Under the pieces are notes generated by a model. The model worked only from the letters and a program-made list of their open reading frames with translations. It was not told the DNA's origin and did no database searches. Both the position numbers and the translations under genes were made by a program. This document shows, in pieces, positions 24,702 through 33,364 of a stretch of DNA of 64,000 bases. Source of the stretch: Chromatiaceae bacterium (GTDB lineage Bacteria; Pseudomonadota; Gammaproteobacteria; Chromatiales; Chromatiaceae); NCBI GenBank assembly GCA_024235175.1, contig JACKMX010000005.1, positions 434,001 through 498,000 on the forward strand, read 5' to 3'. Positions within the stretch are counted from its first letter, which is position 1, and each line of letters opens with the position of its first letter.

Positions 24702-24723
24702 CCGCCGCTTCCCGACGAGGCGG
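24702..24723 (+). promoter_or_regulatory. Candidate S6:S18 autoregulatory leader hairpin
   Basis: CCGCC (24702-24706) pairs with GGCGG (24719-24723); the loop GCTTCCCGACGA contains a CCG triplet, the feature recognised by the S6:S18 complex in other rpsF leaders. It lies 77 bases before the rpsF start. This is pattern matching without a covariance check. Confidence 0.4.
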
Positions 24724-24800
24724 TGGTTATTCAACTGTTTCCGGGACTCCTTGCCTCACCAGATTTCTGGGAGGCTGCTTTAATCCGTAAGGAGATACAA

Positions 24801-25196
24801 TTGAGACATTACGAAATCGTGTTCATGGTCCATCCGGACCAGAGCGAGCAGGTGCCTGGTATGATCGATCGCTACCGTTCGATCATCGAAAGCGAAGGCG
24901 GTAAAATTCACCGTCTGGAGGACTGGGGACGGCGCCAGCTTGCATATCCCATACAAAAACTGCATAAAGCGCACTATGTTCTGATGAACATCGAATGCGG
25001 GAACAAGCAGCGTGAAGAGCTGGAAAACGCATTCCGCTTCAACGATGCGGTTCTGCGTAACCTGGTGCTGATCAAGAAAGGGCCGGTCACTGAGCCTTCT
25101 CTGTTGATCAAAGCTCCGGACGAACGTGAGGCTAGACCGAGAATCTCCGATGCCGAGGATGACGACGAGAGTTCATCAGAGGAAGAGAGTGAATAG
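24801..25196 (+). CDS. rpsF: 30S ribosomal protein S6
   Basis: Binds 16S rRNA with S18 on the platform of the small subunit. The 131-residue chain starts RHYEIVFMVHPDQ after the initiator, as in other S6 proteins, with LEDWGRRQLAYPIQKLHKAHY in the middle. The start is a TTG at 24801 with a perfect AAGGAG six bases upstream; the frame extends further back to 24723 but that part is leader. The tail after residue 105 is strikingly acidic with SDAEDDDESSSEEESE, echoing the Glu tail of E. coli S6 that RimK lengthens. No priB gene lies between it and rpsR; only 71 bases separate them. Confidence 0.96.
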   Translation: MRHYEIVFMVHPDQSEQVPGMIDRYRSIIESEGGKIHRLEDWGRRQLAYPIQKLHKAHYVLMNIECGNKQREELENAFRFNDAVLRNLVLIKKGPVTEPSLLIKAPDEREARPRISDAEDDDESSSEEESE

Positions 25197-25267
25197 TTCA
25201 CGGGTATCGCGCCGGCTGCACAGCATCGGGCCTGACGTTTGCCAATACAGTTTTTTGAGGGAATAAC

Positions 25268-25492
25268 ATGTCACGTTTTTTTCGTCGCAGAAGATACTGC
25301 AGATTCACAGCAGAAGGAATTACCGAGATCGATTACATGGATCTCAATCTGCTGAAAGCATTTATCAGCGAAACCGGCAAAATCGTGCCCAGCCGCATCA
25401 CCGGCACCAAGGCCAGATATCAGAGGCAGCTTGGCGATGCTATCAAGCGCGCCCGCTATCTTGCTCTTTTGCCGTATACAGATGAGCATTGA
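25268..25492 (+). CDS. rpsR: 30S ribosomal protein S18
   Basis: A 74-residue basic protein that pairs with S6 on the 16S rRNA central domain. Family marks are FRRRRYCRF, the YMDLNLLKAFISETGKI segment and PSRITGTKARYQRQL, ending AIKRARYLALLPYTDEH as in E. coli. GAGGGAATAAC precedes the ATG. It is the second gene of the rpsF operon and is followed after 134 bases by the membrane protein gene. Confidence 0.98.
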   Translation: MSRFFRRRRYCRFTAEGITEIDYMDLNLLKAFISETGKIVPSRITGTKARYQRQLGDAIKRARYLALLPYTDEH

Positions 25493-25626
25493 TTTTGAGT
25501 TGACCGGCGTTTAGCTGACCCGCTCAACTGAGAGTCGGCCGCCGCAGTTATCACCGCTGGCGGCAGGTAAATCGCGACAGGTCAACTCTCCTGAAGCCCG
25601 CAGCATGAAGCGCCCGGATTAAAAAA

Positions 25627-26544
25627 ATGCGATTTCTGGCATCCATGGCGATGCGCAGCAGGTCTCAGGCGGTAATGGCGGCCACGGTACTGGCAATATT
25701 GGCGCTGCCGCTGCCACCGCTGAGCATTCTAAGCGCCGCGGTCGTCGGCCTGGTCACACTGCGGCGGGGCATTCAGGAAGGATTGCTGATCCTTTGCCTG
25801 TCAGGTTTTGCCTGTGGCGTGCTGGGACTGCTGCTGTTCACTCATATAGTGCCGGTGGTTGGATATGTTTTGCTGATGTGGCTGCCGGTCTGGTTGTTGG
25901 GTGGTCTGCTGCGGGTGAACCGCTCGCTGGGCTCAACACTTAGCGCAGCGTTGCTGTTCGGGCTGCTGGTTCTCGGCGGGCAGTATCTGCAGTCACAGAA
26001 CCCGGTGGACGCCTGGCGAGAGCTGCTGCAGCCCTTCATAACCTCTCTGGTGGATGCGCAGCTGATAGATGCGGGAGTAAGTCAGCAACTGCTTGAGGTG
26101 CTCGCGGGCTGGATGCCCGGCTCGATTGCAGCGGGATTTGTGCTGCAGTCGATGGCGGCACTGTTCACAGCCCGTTGGTGGCAGGCAGCTCTGTATAACC
26201 CAGGTGGTTTCAGAGAAGAGTTCCATCAGTTGAGGCTCCCGCGATTTTTGGCGTTGGTTACGCTGTTGGTGCTGGCAGTGACCTGGTTTGTGCCGGAGGT
26301 GGGACTGCCCACTTATCTGACCATGCTGCTGCTGACCGGTTGGTTGCTGCAGGGACTGGCGCTGGTACACGCGCTGCAGCGACGACTGGGGGTCAGCGTG
26401 TTCTGGTTGGTTGCAATGTATGCAATGTTGCTGTTTGCGATGCCGTATGTGATCGGCACACTGGCAATCGCCGGGTTTGCCGATTCATGGATTGATTTTA
26501 GAGCCCGCCTGGGGACTGTGGATAAGTCCGATAAGCCGGGCTAA
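25627..26544 (+). CDS. DUF2232-type multi-pass membrane protein
   Basis: A 305-residue inner-membrane protein with about eight hydrophobic helices and very few charges. Its place between rpsR and rplI is the standard location of the DUF2232 (YybS-like) family in many gammaproteobacteria, and the pattern PLPPLSILSAAVVGLVTLRRG at the start fits that family, which resembles ECF-transporter substrate-binding components. No function is established. It probably shares the transcript of its ribosomal neighbours. Its codon use is as rich in Leu and Gly codons as expected for such a protein and shows no sign of transfer. Confidence 0.8.
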   Translation: MRFLASMAMRSRSQAVMAATVLAILALPLPPLSILSAAVVGLVTLRRGIQEGLLILCLSGFACGVLGLLLFTHIVPVVGYVLLMWLPVWLLGGLLRVNRSLGSTLSAALLFGLLVLGGQYLQSQNPVDAWRELLQPFITSLVDAQLIDAGVSQQLLEVLAGWMPGSIAAGFVLQSMAALFTARWWQAALYNPGGFREEFHQLRLPRFLALVTLLVLAVTWFVPEVGLPTYLTMLLLTGWLLQGLALVHALQRRLGVSVFWLVAMYAMLLFAMPYVIGTLAIAGFADSWIDFRARLGTVDKSDKPG

Positions 26545-26579
26545 TACTATTTGGAACCTGATTCAGAGGTAATTAAGTG

Positions 26580-27029
26580 ATGGATGTCATCCTGTTGGAA
26601 AAAATCGATAATCTTGGCGGATTGGGCGACAAGGTCAGTGTCAGTGCCGGTTACGGCCGAAATTTTCTGATTCCTACCGGTAAGGCCGTTGCGGCCACCA
26701 AAAAGAATCTGACAGAGTTTGAGGCGCGCCGCGCCGAACTGGAGAAGCAGGCGGCCGAGATGCTGGCCGAGGCCGAGGCTCGCAAGGTTAAAATAGAGGC
26801 GCTTGGCACCATTTCCATCAGCCGCAATGCCGGTGACGAAGGACGGCTGTTTGGTTCTGTCGGCACGGGTGATATCGCGGATGCGGTTACCGCGGCCGGC
26901 GTTGAACTGGCCAAGCGCGAAGTACGTCTGCCGGATGGTCCTTTTCATGTTATCGGTGAATTCGACGTCCATCTTCATCTGCACACAGATGTCGATGCCG
27001 CTCTTAAGCTCGCGATCGTCCACGAATAG
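26580..27029 (+). CDS. rplI: 50S ribosomal protein L9
   Basis: L9 bridges the L1 stalk base and helps maintain reading frame. The 149 residues have the N-terminal RNA-binding module MDVILLEKIDNLGGLGDKV-S, the G-YGRNFLIPTGKA loop, the long central helix (about 41-75, EFEARRAELEKQAAEML) and a C-terminal domain with GRLFGSVGTGDIADAV. A GTG one codon upstream could also start; ATG matches the family. It is followed by a strong hairpin that probably ends the ribosomal operon before dnaB. Confidence 0.97.
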   Translation: MDVILLEKIDNLGGLGDKVSVSAGYGRNFLIPTGKAVAATKKNLTEFEARRAELEKQAAEMLAEAEARKVKIEALGTISISRNAGDEGRLFGSVGTGDIADAVTAAGVELAKREVRLPDGPFHVIGEFDVHLHLHTDVDAALKLAIVHE

Positions 27030-27083
27030 CGCAGTTGGCCGGCCCGATATAAACAAGGGTGCCGGTTACAATTGAGTACCTAG

Positions 27084-27113
27084 CGGATGCAGGTTAGTTG
27101 CAACCTGCATCCG
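27084..27113 (+). terminator. Strong hairpin, probable terminator of the rpsF-rplI operon
   Basis: CGGATGCAGGTT (27084-27095) and AACCTGCATCCG (27102-27113) pair perfectly over 12 bases with a six-base loop. Only a short T-rich stretch (ATTTCTG) follows. Confidence 0.55.
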
Positions 27114-27287
27114 ATTTCTGAAGCGCCGTCCATTCCGGTGCTTCGGAGATATCCGTCTTTCCCGTCAGACCCTTTTTCACGTATGCTGTGGATCCATGGA
27201 ATCCTGAATTTTTCACGGGGTCAGACCCGAATTGTACTTACTTAACGGTATTCGTCGAGCAGTCCACCTGCAGACACGGGTCATTTC

Positions 27288-27356
27288 TTCCGGAAAACGC
27301 CGTATATACTTCCATGTAGGCTCGACAGTGGCATCCATGCCACTGACGTTTCCTCC
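27288..27356. repeat. 69-bp dispersed intergenic repeat, copy 1
   Basis: It begins TTCCGGAAAACGC and ends GACGTTTCCTCC. By eye it matches the copy at 46178-46246 at 58 of 69 positions. Its centre is the perfect hairpin CAGTGGCA-TCCA-TGCCACTG (27326-27345). Confidence 0.75.
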
Positions 27357-27412
27357 AGAAACAACCCGTATCGGCTTAAATTAGTGCCATTCGGGTCCGA
27401 CACGGATTTTGC

Positions 27413-28816
27413 ATGCAAGAGCCAGATTACCCTACCGATTATCCTCCTGAGCCGGAGTATACCGATACGCTGAGAGTGCCTCCCCATTCGATTCAGGCCG
27501 AACAGTCCGTGCTCGGTGGCGTGATGCTGGACAACTACTCCTGGGATCAGGTAGCTGATAAGCTGGTTGAGCAGGATTTTTACCGGCGCGAACATCAGTT
27601 GATTTTTCGGGCGATAGCCGGACTGCAGGAACAGAACCAGCCATATGATGTCATCACCCTTTCGGAGGAGCTGGAACGCCACCAGAAGCTGAAAGAGGCG
27701 GGCGGGTTGGCCTATCTCGGCAGCCTGGCAAAGGATACTCCCAGTGCGGCAAATATTTCAGCTTATGCCGCGATCGTTCGGGAAAATTCGGTCAAACGCC
27801 AACTGATCCGGGTTGGCACCGAGATCGCCGATAGCGCATTTCACACCGAAGGGCGCAGCAGCACCGATCTGCTGGACAGCGCTGAATCGAAAGTATTCGA
27901 GATTGCCGAGAAGGGAGCGCGCGCCGGAGGCGGATTCGAACCGTTGAAATCGTTGCTGAGCAAAGCGGTTGACCGTATCGAGACCCTGTTCGCAAGCAAC
28001 GAACCCATCACCGGGTTGGCTACCGGATTTACCGATTTCGACCGCATGACTTCAGGCTTGCAGAAATCCGATCTGATTATCGTGGCCGGGCGGCCCTCCA
28101 TGGGCAAGACCACTTTGGCAATGAACATGGCAGAAAATGTGGCCATCAACAGCGGCAAGCCGGTGGCGATCTTCAGCATGGAGATGCCGGGTGAGTCTCT
28201 GGCTATGCGTATGATGTCCTCGCTCGGCAGAATCGACCAGCACCGGGTACGCAACGGAAACCTGGAGGATGATGAGTGGCCCCGGCTCACCTCCGCGGTC
28301 AGCATCCTGGCGGAAGCCCGAATGTTCATCGATGACAGCCCTGCGCTTAATCCCACGGAGGTGCGCGCCCGTTCCCGCCGCCTGATCCGCGAGCAGGGTG
28401 AACTGGGGCTGATCGTTATCGATTACCTGCAGCTGATGCAGGCGGGTGTGAGCAGTGAGAACCGCACCAATGAAATATCCATGATTTCACGTTCGCTGAA
28501 GGCGCTGGCGAAGGAGTTGAACGTACCGGTCATTGCGCTTTCGCAGCTCAATCGAAGTCTGGAGAGCCGTACCAACAAACGTCCCATTATGTCCGATCTG
28601 CGTGAGTCTGGTGCCATCGAGCAGGATGCGGATCTGGTGGTGTTTATCTACCGTGACGAGGTCTACAACGAAGAGACCCCGGATAAGGGGGTGGCCGAAA
28701 TCATTATCGGCAAGCAGCGCAACGGGCCAATAGGCACCACTCGCCTTACCTTTCTCGGACAGTACACCAAGTTTGAGAACTTCATTCACGATGTGTATGG
28801 CGACGATGGTTACTGA
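27413..28816 (+). CDS. dnaB: Replicative DNA helicase DnaB
   Basis: The hexameric 5'-3' helicase of the replication fork. The 467 residues comprise the N-terminal DnaG-interacting domain (PPHSIQAEQSVLGGVMLDN onward), a linker helix, and the RecA-like motor with Walker A GRPSMGKTT at 226-234, Walker B LIVIDYLQLM, and the usual ALSQLNRSLE and SDLRESGAIEQDADLV. There is no intein. The ATG lacks a clear ribosome binding site and is preceded by the repeat-bearing spacer, so dnaB probably has its own promoter. The stop overlaps the start of alr. Confidence 0.97.
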   Translation: MQEPDYPTDYPPEPEYTDTLRVPPHSIQAEQSVLGGVMLDNYSWDQVADKLVEQDFYRREHQLIFRAIAGLQEQNQPYDVITLSEELERHQKLKEAGGLAYLGSLAKDTPSAANISAYAAIVRENSVKRQLIRVGTEIADSAFHTEGRSSTDLLDSAESKVFEIAEKGARAGGGFEPLKSLLSKAVDRIETLFASNEPITGLATGFTDFDRMTSGLQKSDLIIVAGRPSMGKTTLAMNMAENVAINSGKPVAIFSMEMPGESLAMRMMSSLGRIDQHRVRNGNLEDDEWPRLTSAVSILAEARMFIDDSPALNPTEVRARSRRLIREQGELGLIVIDYLQLMQAGVSSENRTNEISMISRSLKALAKELNVPVIALSQLNRSLESRTNKRPIMSDLRESGAIEQDADLVVFIYRDEVYNEETPDKGVAEIIIGKQRNGPIGTTRLTFLGQYTKFENFIHDVYGDDGY

Positions 28817-29918
28817 ACCGGCAGGAGAGCTGCAGTTTCTGCGGCCGGAGGCACTCATCGATCTCGCCGCTGCGCGACACAATCTGAACTGCGCCAGAAC
28901 AGCAGCGCCCTGCAGTAGAGTCATCGCCGTGATCAAGTCCAATGCATACGGCCACGGCATGCTGAGGATTGCGCAGGCACTGGACGAGGCGGATGCATTC
29001 GGCCTTTCCCGCATGGAAGAGGCGGTCAGATTGCGCCAGGCGGGTTTCGAGCAGCGGCTTATAGTGCTGGAAGGATTCTTCGGCAGTGACGAACTGGAGG
29101 CCGCATCGCACTATCAGGTCGAGCTGGCGGTCAACGGTTGGGAACAGCTGTTGCTGTTGGAAAAAAGTCAACTGCAACAGCAAGTCACATGTTGGCTTAA
29201 AGTTGACACAGGGATGCATCGGCTGGGTTTCCCACCCGCAGAGGCAGCGCGTGCGCATCGATCCCTGGAGAACTGCATCTCAGTGCGTCCGCCAATTCGG
29301 CTGATGACGCATCTTGCCAATGCAGACGATCTTCAGGACAGCGCCACGGATTGCCAGATGCAGCTGTTTCTGCCGTTGATAAGTCAACTTGGCGGTGAGA
29401 TCAGTATCGCCAATTCAGCTGCGCTGCTCGGCTGGCCGCAGACGCATTATGACTGGGTCAGACCCGGGATTATGTTGTACGGAGCTTCGCCCCTGCTTGG
29501 TGGAACAGGGGAGAAGCACGAACTGAAGCCGGTGATGACTCTCAGCAGCCGCCTGATCGCAGTTAATCAGTGCCAGAGCGGCGATAGGGTCGGCTATGGC
29601 GGAGGCTGGCGTTGCCCCGAGCCAATGCCGGTAGGCGTGGTAGCTATAGGCTACGGCGACGGTTACCCCCGCCATGCACCGTCCGGCACACCGCTGCTGG
29701 TCAACGGCAGCCGGGTGCCTCTGATAGGGCGGGTCTCCATGGATATGGTGACCGTGGATCTGCGCAGTCAGCCTCAGGCTAAAGTGGGCGATCCGGTAAT
29801 ACTCTGGGGCCGGGGCCTGCCGGTGGAAGTGATAGCACAGGCCGCAGGCACTATCTCATATGAGCTTTTATGCAGCGTGTCCCAAAGGGTGAGGTTCATC
29901 GAGGAAGGCTTTGGCTGA
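28806..29918 (+). CDS. alr: Alanine racemase
   Basis: Interconverts L- and D-alanine for peptidoglycan. Lysine 44 in VIKSNAYGHG holds pyridoxal phosphate; the second catalytic residue is the Tyr of RVGYGGGW. RPGIMLYGASP and VAIGYGDGYPR are further family marks, and the 370-residue length is normal. I chose the ATG at 28806, which overlaps the end of dnaB by 11 bases; in-frame ATGs at 28791 and 28797 are alternatives. The last eight bases overlap radA, so dnaB-alr-radA is one coupled unit, as in many gammaproteobacteria. Confidence 0.95.
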   Translation: MVTEPAGELQFLRPEALIDLAAARHNLNCARTAAPCSRVIAVIKSNAYGHGMLRIAQALDEADAFGLSRMEEAVRLRQAGFEQRLIVLEGFFGSDELEAASHYQVELAVNGWEQLLLLEKSQLQQQVTCWLKVDTGMHRLGFPPAEAARAHRSLENCISVRPPIRLMTHLANADDLQDSATDCQMQLFLPLISQLGGEISIANSAALLGWPQTHYDWVRPGIMLYGASPLLGGTGEKHELKPVMTLSSRLIAVNQCQSGDRVGYGGGWRCPEPMPVGVVAIGYGDGYPRHAPSGTPLLVNGSRVPLIGRVSMDMVTVDLRSQPQAKVGDPVILWGRGLPVEVIAQAAGTISYELLCSVSQRVRFIEEGFG

Positions 29919-31287
29919 ACAGAGAAAAACGGAAAGAAGAGTCTACGTCTGCAGTGACTGCGGTGCAGAATCACCAAAATGGGTGGGACAGTGCCCCGAC
30001 TGCCAGTCCTGGAATACGCTGCAGGAATCGCTGCGTCAAACGACTGCAGGCCGCAACCCTCGTTTTGACGGCTATGCCGGTGAGGCCAACCGAAACCGGG
30101 TCTACACCCTGGCCGATGTCGGGGGGGAGGCAACAGTCGGCATTCCGACAGGTACCGGCGAACTTGACCGGGTGCTGGGAGGCGGACTGGTGCCTGGTTC
30201 CGTAGTGTTGATCGGCGGCGATCCCGGTATCGGTAAATCCACGCTGCTGATCCAGACTATGAGTGCGCTGTCGCACTCAAGCGCAGCCCTCTATGTCAGC
30301 GGAGAGGAGTCACCGGAACAGATCGGCATGCGTGCACGCAGGCTTGGGCTTGCCTGCGGAAAGCTGCGCCTGCTGGCCGAAACCAGTGTGGAACGGATTC
30401 TTGCGCTGGCCCGCGATGAAGCGCCATCCGTAATGGTGATCGACTCGATCCAGACCATCTACACAGAACAGCTGCAGTCGGCGCCGGGATCGGTGGCCCA
30501 GGTACGGGAGTCAGCGGCCCAGCTGGTGCGCTTTGCCAAACAGCGGGGCTGCTCGATATTCCTGGTCGGCCATGTCACCAAAGAGGGAGCCCTTGCAGGC
30601 CCCCGGGTGCTTGAACACATGGTGGATACGGTACTCTATTTCGAAGGGGAGCCGGGCAGTCAGTTCCGTTTGATCAGAACGATCAAGAACCGCTTTGGCG
30701 CAGTCAACGAACTGGGTGTCTTCGCCATGACAGATAAGGGGTTGCGCGAGGTCAGCAACCCTTCGGCGATTTTTCTTTCGCGCCAGGACGAAGAGGTTTC
30801 CGGCAGCATCGTCATGGTCACCCGAGAGGGAACCCGGCCGCTTTTGGTCGAAGTGCAGGCACTGGTGGACGAGAGTCCGCTCTCCAATCCAAGACGGGTC
30901 AGCCTTGGTCTGGAGCAGAATCGCCTCTCAATGCTGCTGGCGGTACTGCATCGCCACTGTGGGGTGGCGATGTTCGATCGGGATGTCTACGTGAATGTTG
31001 TCGGTGGGGTGCGCATCAATGAAACCGCAGCTGATCTGGCGGTGCTGATGGCTGTGCTGTCGAGTCATCGTGACCGGCCCGGTCCGCGCGATCTTATCGC
31101 TTTTGGTGAGGTGGGCCTCTCCGGTGAGATCAGGCCAGTGCAGAATGGACTTGAACGATTGCGCGAGGCGGCCAAACACGGCTTCCGCCGTGCGGTGGTG
31201 CCGCGCAAGAATGCGCCCAAAAAGCCTATTGACGGTCTTGATGTGGTGGCGGTGGAGCGTTTGCCCGATGTCGTGGATCTGTTGTAA
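29911..31287 (+). CDS. radA: DNA repair protein RadA
   Basis: A RecA-like branch-migration ATPase in recombinational repair. The N-terminal zinc ribbon has C-x-x-C pairs in VCSDCGAESPKWVGQCPDC. The ATPase core shows Walker A GGDPGIGKST, the VMVIDSIQT strand, and the RadA-specific TIKNRFG motif. The C-terminal Lon-protease-like domain (LLAVLHRHCGV...FGEVGLSGEIRPV) completes 458 residues. The start is a TTG with GAGGAAGG upstream, overlapping the end of alr by eight bases. Confidence 0.96.
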   Translation: MAEQRKTERRVYVCSDCGAESPKWVGQCPDCQSWNTLQESLRQTTAGRNPRFDGYAGEANRNRVYTLADVGGEATVGIPTGTGELDRVLGGGLVPGSVVLIGGDPGIGKSTLLIQTMSALSHSSAALYVSGEESPEQIGMRARRLGLACGKLRLLAETSVERILALARDEAPSVMVIDSIQTIYTEQLQSAPGSVAQVRESAAQLVRFAKQRGCSIFLVGHVTKEGALAGPRVLEHMVDTVLYFEGEPGSQFRLIRTIKNRFGAVNELGVFAMTDKGLREVSNPSAIFLSRQDEEVSGSIVMVTREGTRPLLVEVQALVDESPLSNPRRVSLGLEQNRLSMLLAVLHRHCGVAMFDRDVYVNVVGGVRINETAADLAVLMAVLSSHRDRPGPRDLIAFGEVGLSGEIRPVQNGLERLREAAKHGFRRAVVPRKNAPKKPIDGLDVVAVERLPDVVDLL

Positions 31288-31316
31288 ATCCACCTGTCTG
31301 AAGCGACAAGATAAAA

Positions 31317-31688
31317 CTATCCGAGACTCTCCAACTCCCTGTCCAGCAACTCGGCGTTCCCCAGGTTGAGTTCAACCAGCCTGCGCAGGTGCCCGATGCT
31401 CTCCATGTCGATGCTCTTGCAGCGCAGTCCCAGTGTATCCTTCTCCTGGTGTGCAACCACCGCCTGCATCCTGATCCGGGTCTCCTTGTCGTCCAACAGA
31501 ATGGTCAGACCGACAGCTGAGCCGTTTTCGGTCATCCAGTCGTCAGGCCTTATCAACAGCGCGCCATTCAAAGAGAGATCCACCAGGGTAGTGATGAATT
31601 CGACACTGTTGTCCGCGATTCTTGCGGGTGAATCGAATAGTACGCGCTGAAAACGCCTGCGCTCTCTGTTCTGATCCGCTGTGTTCAT
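31317..31688 (-). CDS. PilZ-domain protein, probable cyclic di-GMP receptor
   Basis: A 123-residue stand-alone PilZ domain. The c-di-GMP-binding arginines are in RERRRFQRV (about 8-16) and the second motif D/N-x-S-x-x-G appears as DLSLNGAL. Between these lies the expected beta-barrel strand pattern. No other domain is attached, so it would act as an adaptor on a partner protein. It lies convergent to radA and 121 bases downstream of the CorB-like gene on the same strand. The window also holds a GGDEF cyclase (13871-15061). The target is unknown. Confidence 0.88.
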   Translation of the reverse strand: MNTADQNRERRRFQRVLFDSPARIADNSVEFITTLVDLSLNGALLIRPDDWMTENGSAVGLTILLDDKETRIRMQAVVAHQEKDTLGLRCKSIDMESIGHLRRLVELNLGNAELLDRELESLG

Positions 31689-31809
31689 CTGTAAGCCTCG
31701 GTTGTTGACTCCATTTGATTATATTGCGGCAGGTGCGGCCTTTTCTGCAGCCCAGGGCTCGTAAACACTTTGTGGATATCCATAGATGGCGGCTACTGTT
31801 CCACAGGCC

Positions 31810-33081
31810 TTACATCAATGCTTTTGGTTTTTTGGGGAAAAACCGCACCAGTTTTACCGCATTCTCCTGGGTTTGCAGAATTTCAACATGATAGCCCTCC
31901 AGCAGTAGACTGGTGCCCGATGTGGGTATGGTCTCCAGGTATTCGGTGATCAGGCCATTGACGGTGCGGGGACCGTCCAATGGCAGTTCCCAATGTAGGG
32001 TGTGTACGAGTTCCTTCAGATTGGCATTACCCGCTATCAGATAACTGCCGTCATCCTGAGGCTGGATATCCGGGGTGGTGTCGGAAGGGTCGGTGGTAAA
32101 CTCACCCACAATCTCTTCCAACAGATCGGCAAGGGTAAGCAGGCCGAGAAGATCGCCATACTCATCGACGATCATACCCACCCTGCGTCTGCTGCGTTGG
32201 AAGTGGATCAACTGAGTATTCAGTGAGGTGCCCTCGGGTATGAAATAAGGTGGATCGCAAAGTTTGCGTATCTGATCCTTATTTAAATCACCCTTGGCTA
32301 AAGGCCTCATTACATTGCGCAGGTGCAGCATGCCGACAATGTGGTCTTTGCCGCCGTCAAATACAGGCATCAGGGTATAGGGGCTGTTCTGAAGCTGTCG
32401 ATTAATCTTATCTTCCCCATCGTCCAGATCGATCCCATCTATCTCGTTGCGTGGAATCATGATCTCCTCCACCCGGATCTTCTCCAGATCAAGGATGTTG
32501 ATCAGCATCTTCTGGTGTTTCTGAGGTATCAACGCACCGGCTTCGGCCACAACCGTGCGCAGCTCCTCTTTACTCAATGTCTGGCCTTCTTTTCCTTCGG
32601 GCGATACACCAACTCCTTTCAACATGCCGTTGGCAAAAAAATTGACCAGCCAAACCAACGGATAGCTGAATTTAAGCAGAGGTATATATATAAATGCTGC
32701 GGGGAAAGCGAGGCGCTCCGGATGCAGAGCGGCCAGGGTTTTGGGCGTGACTTCGGCAAAGATCAGAATTACTAATGTCAATAAACCGGCAGCAATGGCG
32801 ATAGCTGCCTCTCCTCCCAGCCTCAGTGCAATAATGGTTGACAAAGAGGATGCCAGAATATTGACCAGATTGTTTCCCAACAGTATCAATCCGATCAATC
32901 GGTCAGGACGCTCCAATAAGCGGGATGCCCGTTTGGCACCCCGGTGTCCCTGCTTGGCCAGGTGCTTCAAGCGGTAGCGGTTAAGCGTCATCAACGCCGT
33001 TTCGGAACCCGAAAAAAAAGCTGACAACATTATCAGCAGTGTAAGAATGGTGAACAGCAGGGTGGTTGAGATGTGGCTCAA
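31810..33081 (-). CDS. CorB/CNNM-type membrane transporter with CBS and CorC domains
   Basis: A 423-residue inner-membrane protein: an N-terminal DUF21 domain with membrane helices (about 5-145) including SAFFSGSETALMTLNRYRL, two CBS domains (about 205-330; VEEIMIPRNEIDGIDLDD and PPYFIPEGTSL) and a CorC_HlyC domain with the DGSYLIAGNANLKEL start. The family (YfjD, CorB, CNNM) is linked to magnesium export; some members were named from hemolysin work without direct relevance. The start is TTG 33081 with AAGAGGT upstream. It runs divergently from fleQ, with 283 bases between. Confidence 0.9.
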   Translation of the reverse strand: MSHISTTLLFTILTLLIMLSAFFSGSETALMTLNRYRLKHLAKQGHRGAKRASRLLERPDRLIGLILLGNNLVNILASSLSTIIALRLGGEAAIAIAAGLLTLVILIFAEVTPKTLAALHPERLAFPAAFIYIPLLKFSYPLVWLVNFFANGMLKGVGVSPEGKEGQTLSKEELRTVVAEAGALIPQKHQKMLINILDLEKIRVEEIMIPRNEIDGIDLDDGEDKINRQLQNSPYTLMPVFDGGKDHIVGMLHLRNVMRPLAKGDLNKDQIRKLCDPPYFIPEGTSLNTQLIHFQRSRRRVGMIVDEYGDLLGLLTLADLLEEIVGEFTTDPSDTTPDIQPQDDGSYLIAGNANLKELVHTLHWELPLDGPRTVNGLITEYLETIPTSGTSLLLEGYHVEILQTQENAVKLVRFFPKKPKALM

Positions 33082-33277
33082 AAACAGTTACCTCTTAATC
33101 TTTCGTAAACATATCTTTCTATGTCCGCTGCCTGGCGATGTCAATTCGGAAAGTTTCAGGGTCAAATATGGGCAGCAGCGAAACAGCAAGCCGGGTGGGG
33201 CATGCTCTGAGCTACTCATAAATTCCGGGGGAAGCAAATTAATATGATATGTCGTAGAAATAACGTTCGACGTTTTT

Positions 33278-33307
33278 TTGACATTACTTATCCATATTGG
33301 TTAACAT
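33278..33307 (+). promoter_or_regulatory. Possible fleQ promoter
   Basis: TTGACA (33278-33283) with a modest TAACAT (33302-33307) after 18 bases, about 50 bases before fleQ. The surrounding region is AT-rich. The -10 is weak, so this is tentative. Confidence 0.35.
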
Positions 33308-33364
33308 CCTATAAAGAATAGGTTTTTATAATAGAACCCTGGATAACAGGAGCAAACGACAGGC

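Larger units (their letters stand above)
27030..27412. other. Spacer between rplI and dnaB with terminator and repeat
   Basis: This 383-base spacer interrupts a block that is usually compact. It holds a 12-pair hairpin (27084-27113), two TCAGACCC words (one inside the palindrome GGGTCAGACCC at 27218-27228) each near a TTTTTCACG, and the 69-bp dispersed repeat (27288-27356). No gene is seen. Confidence 0.6.
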
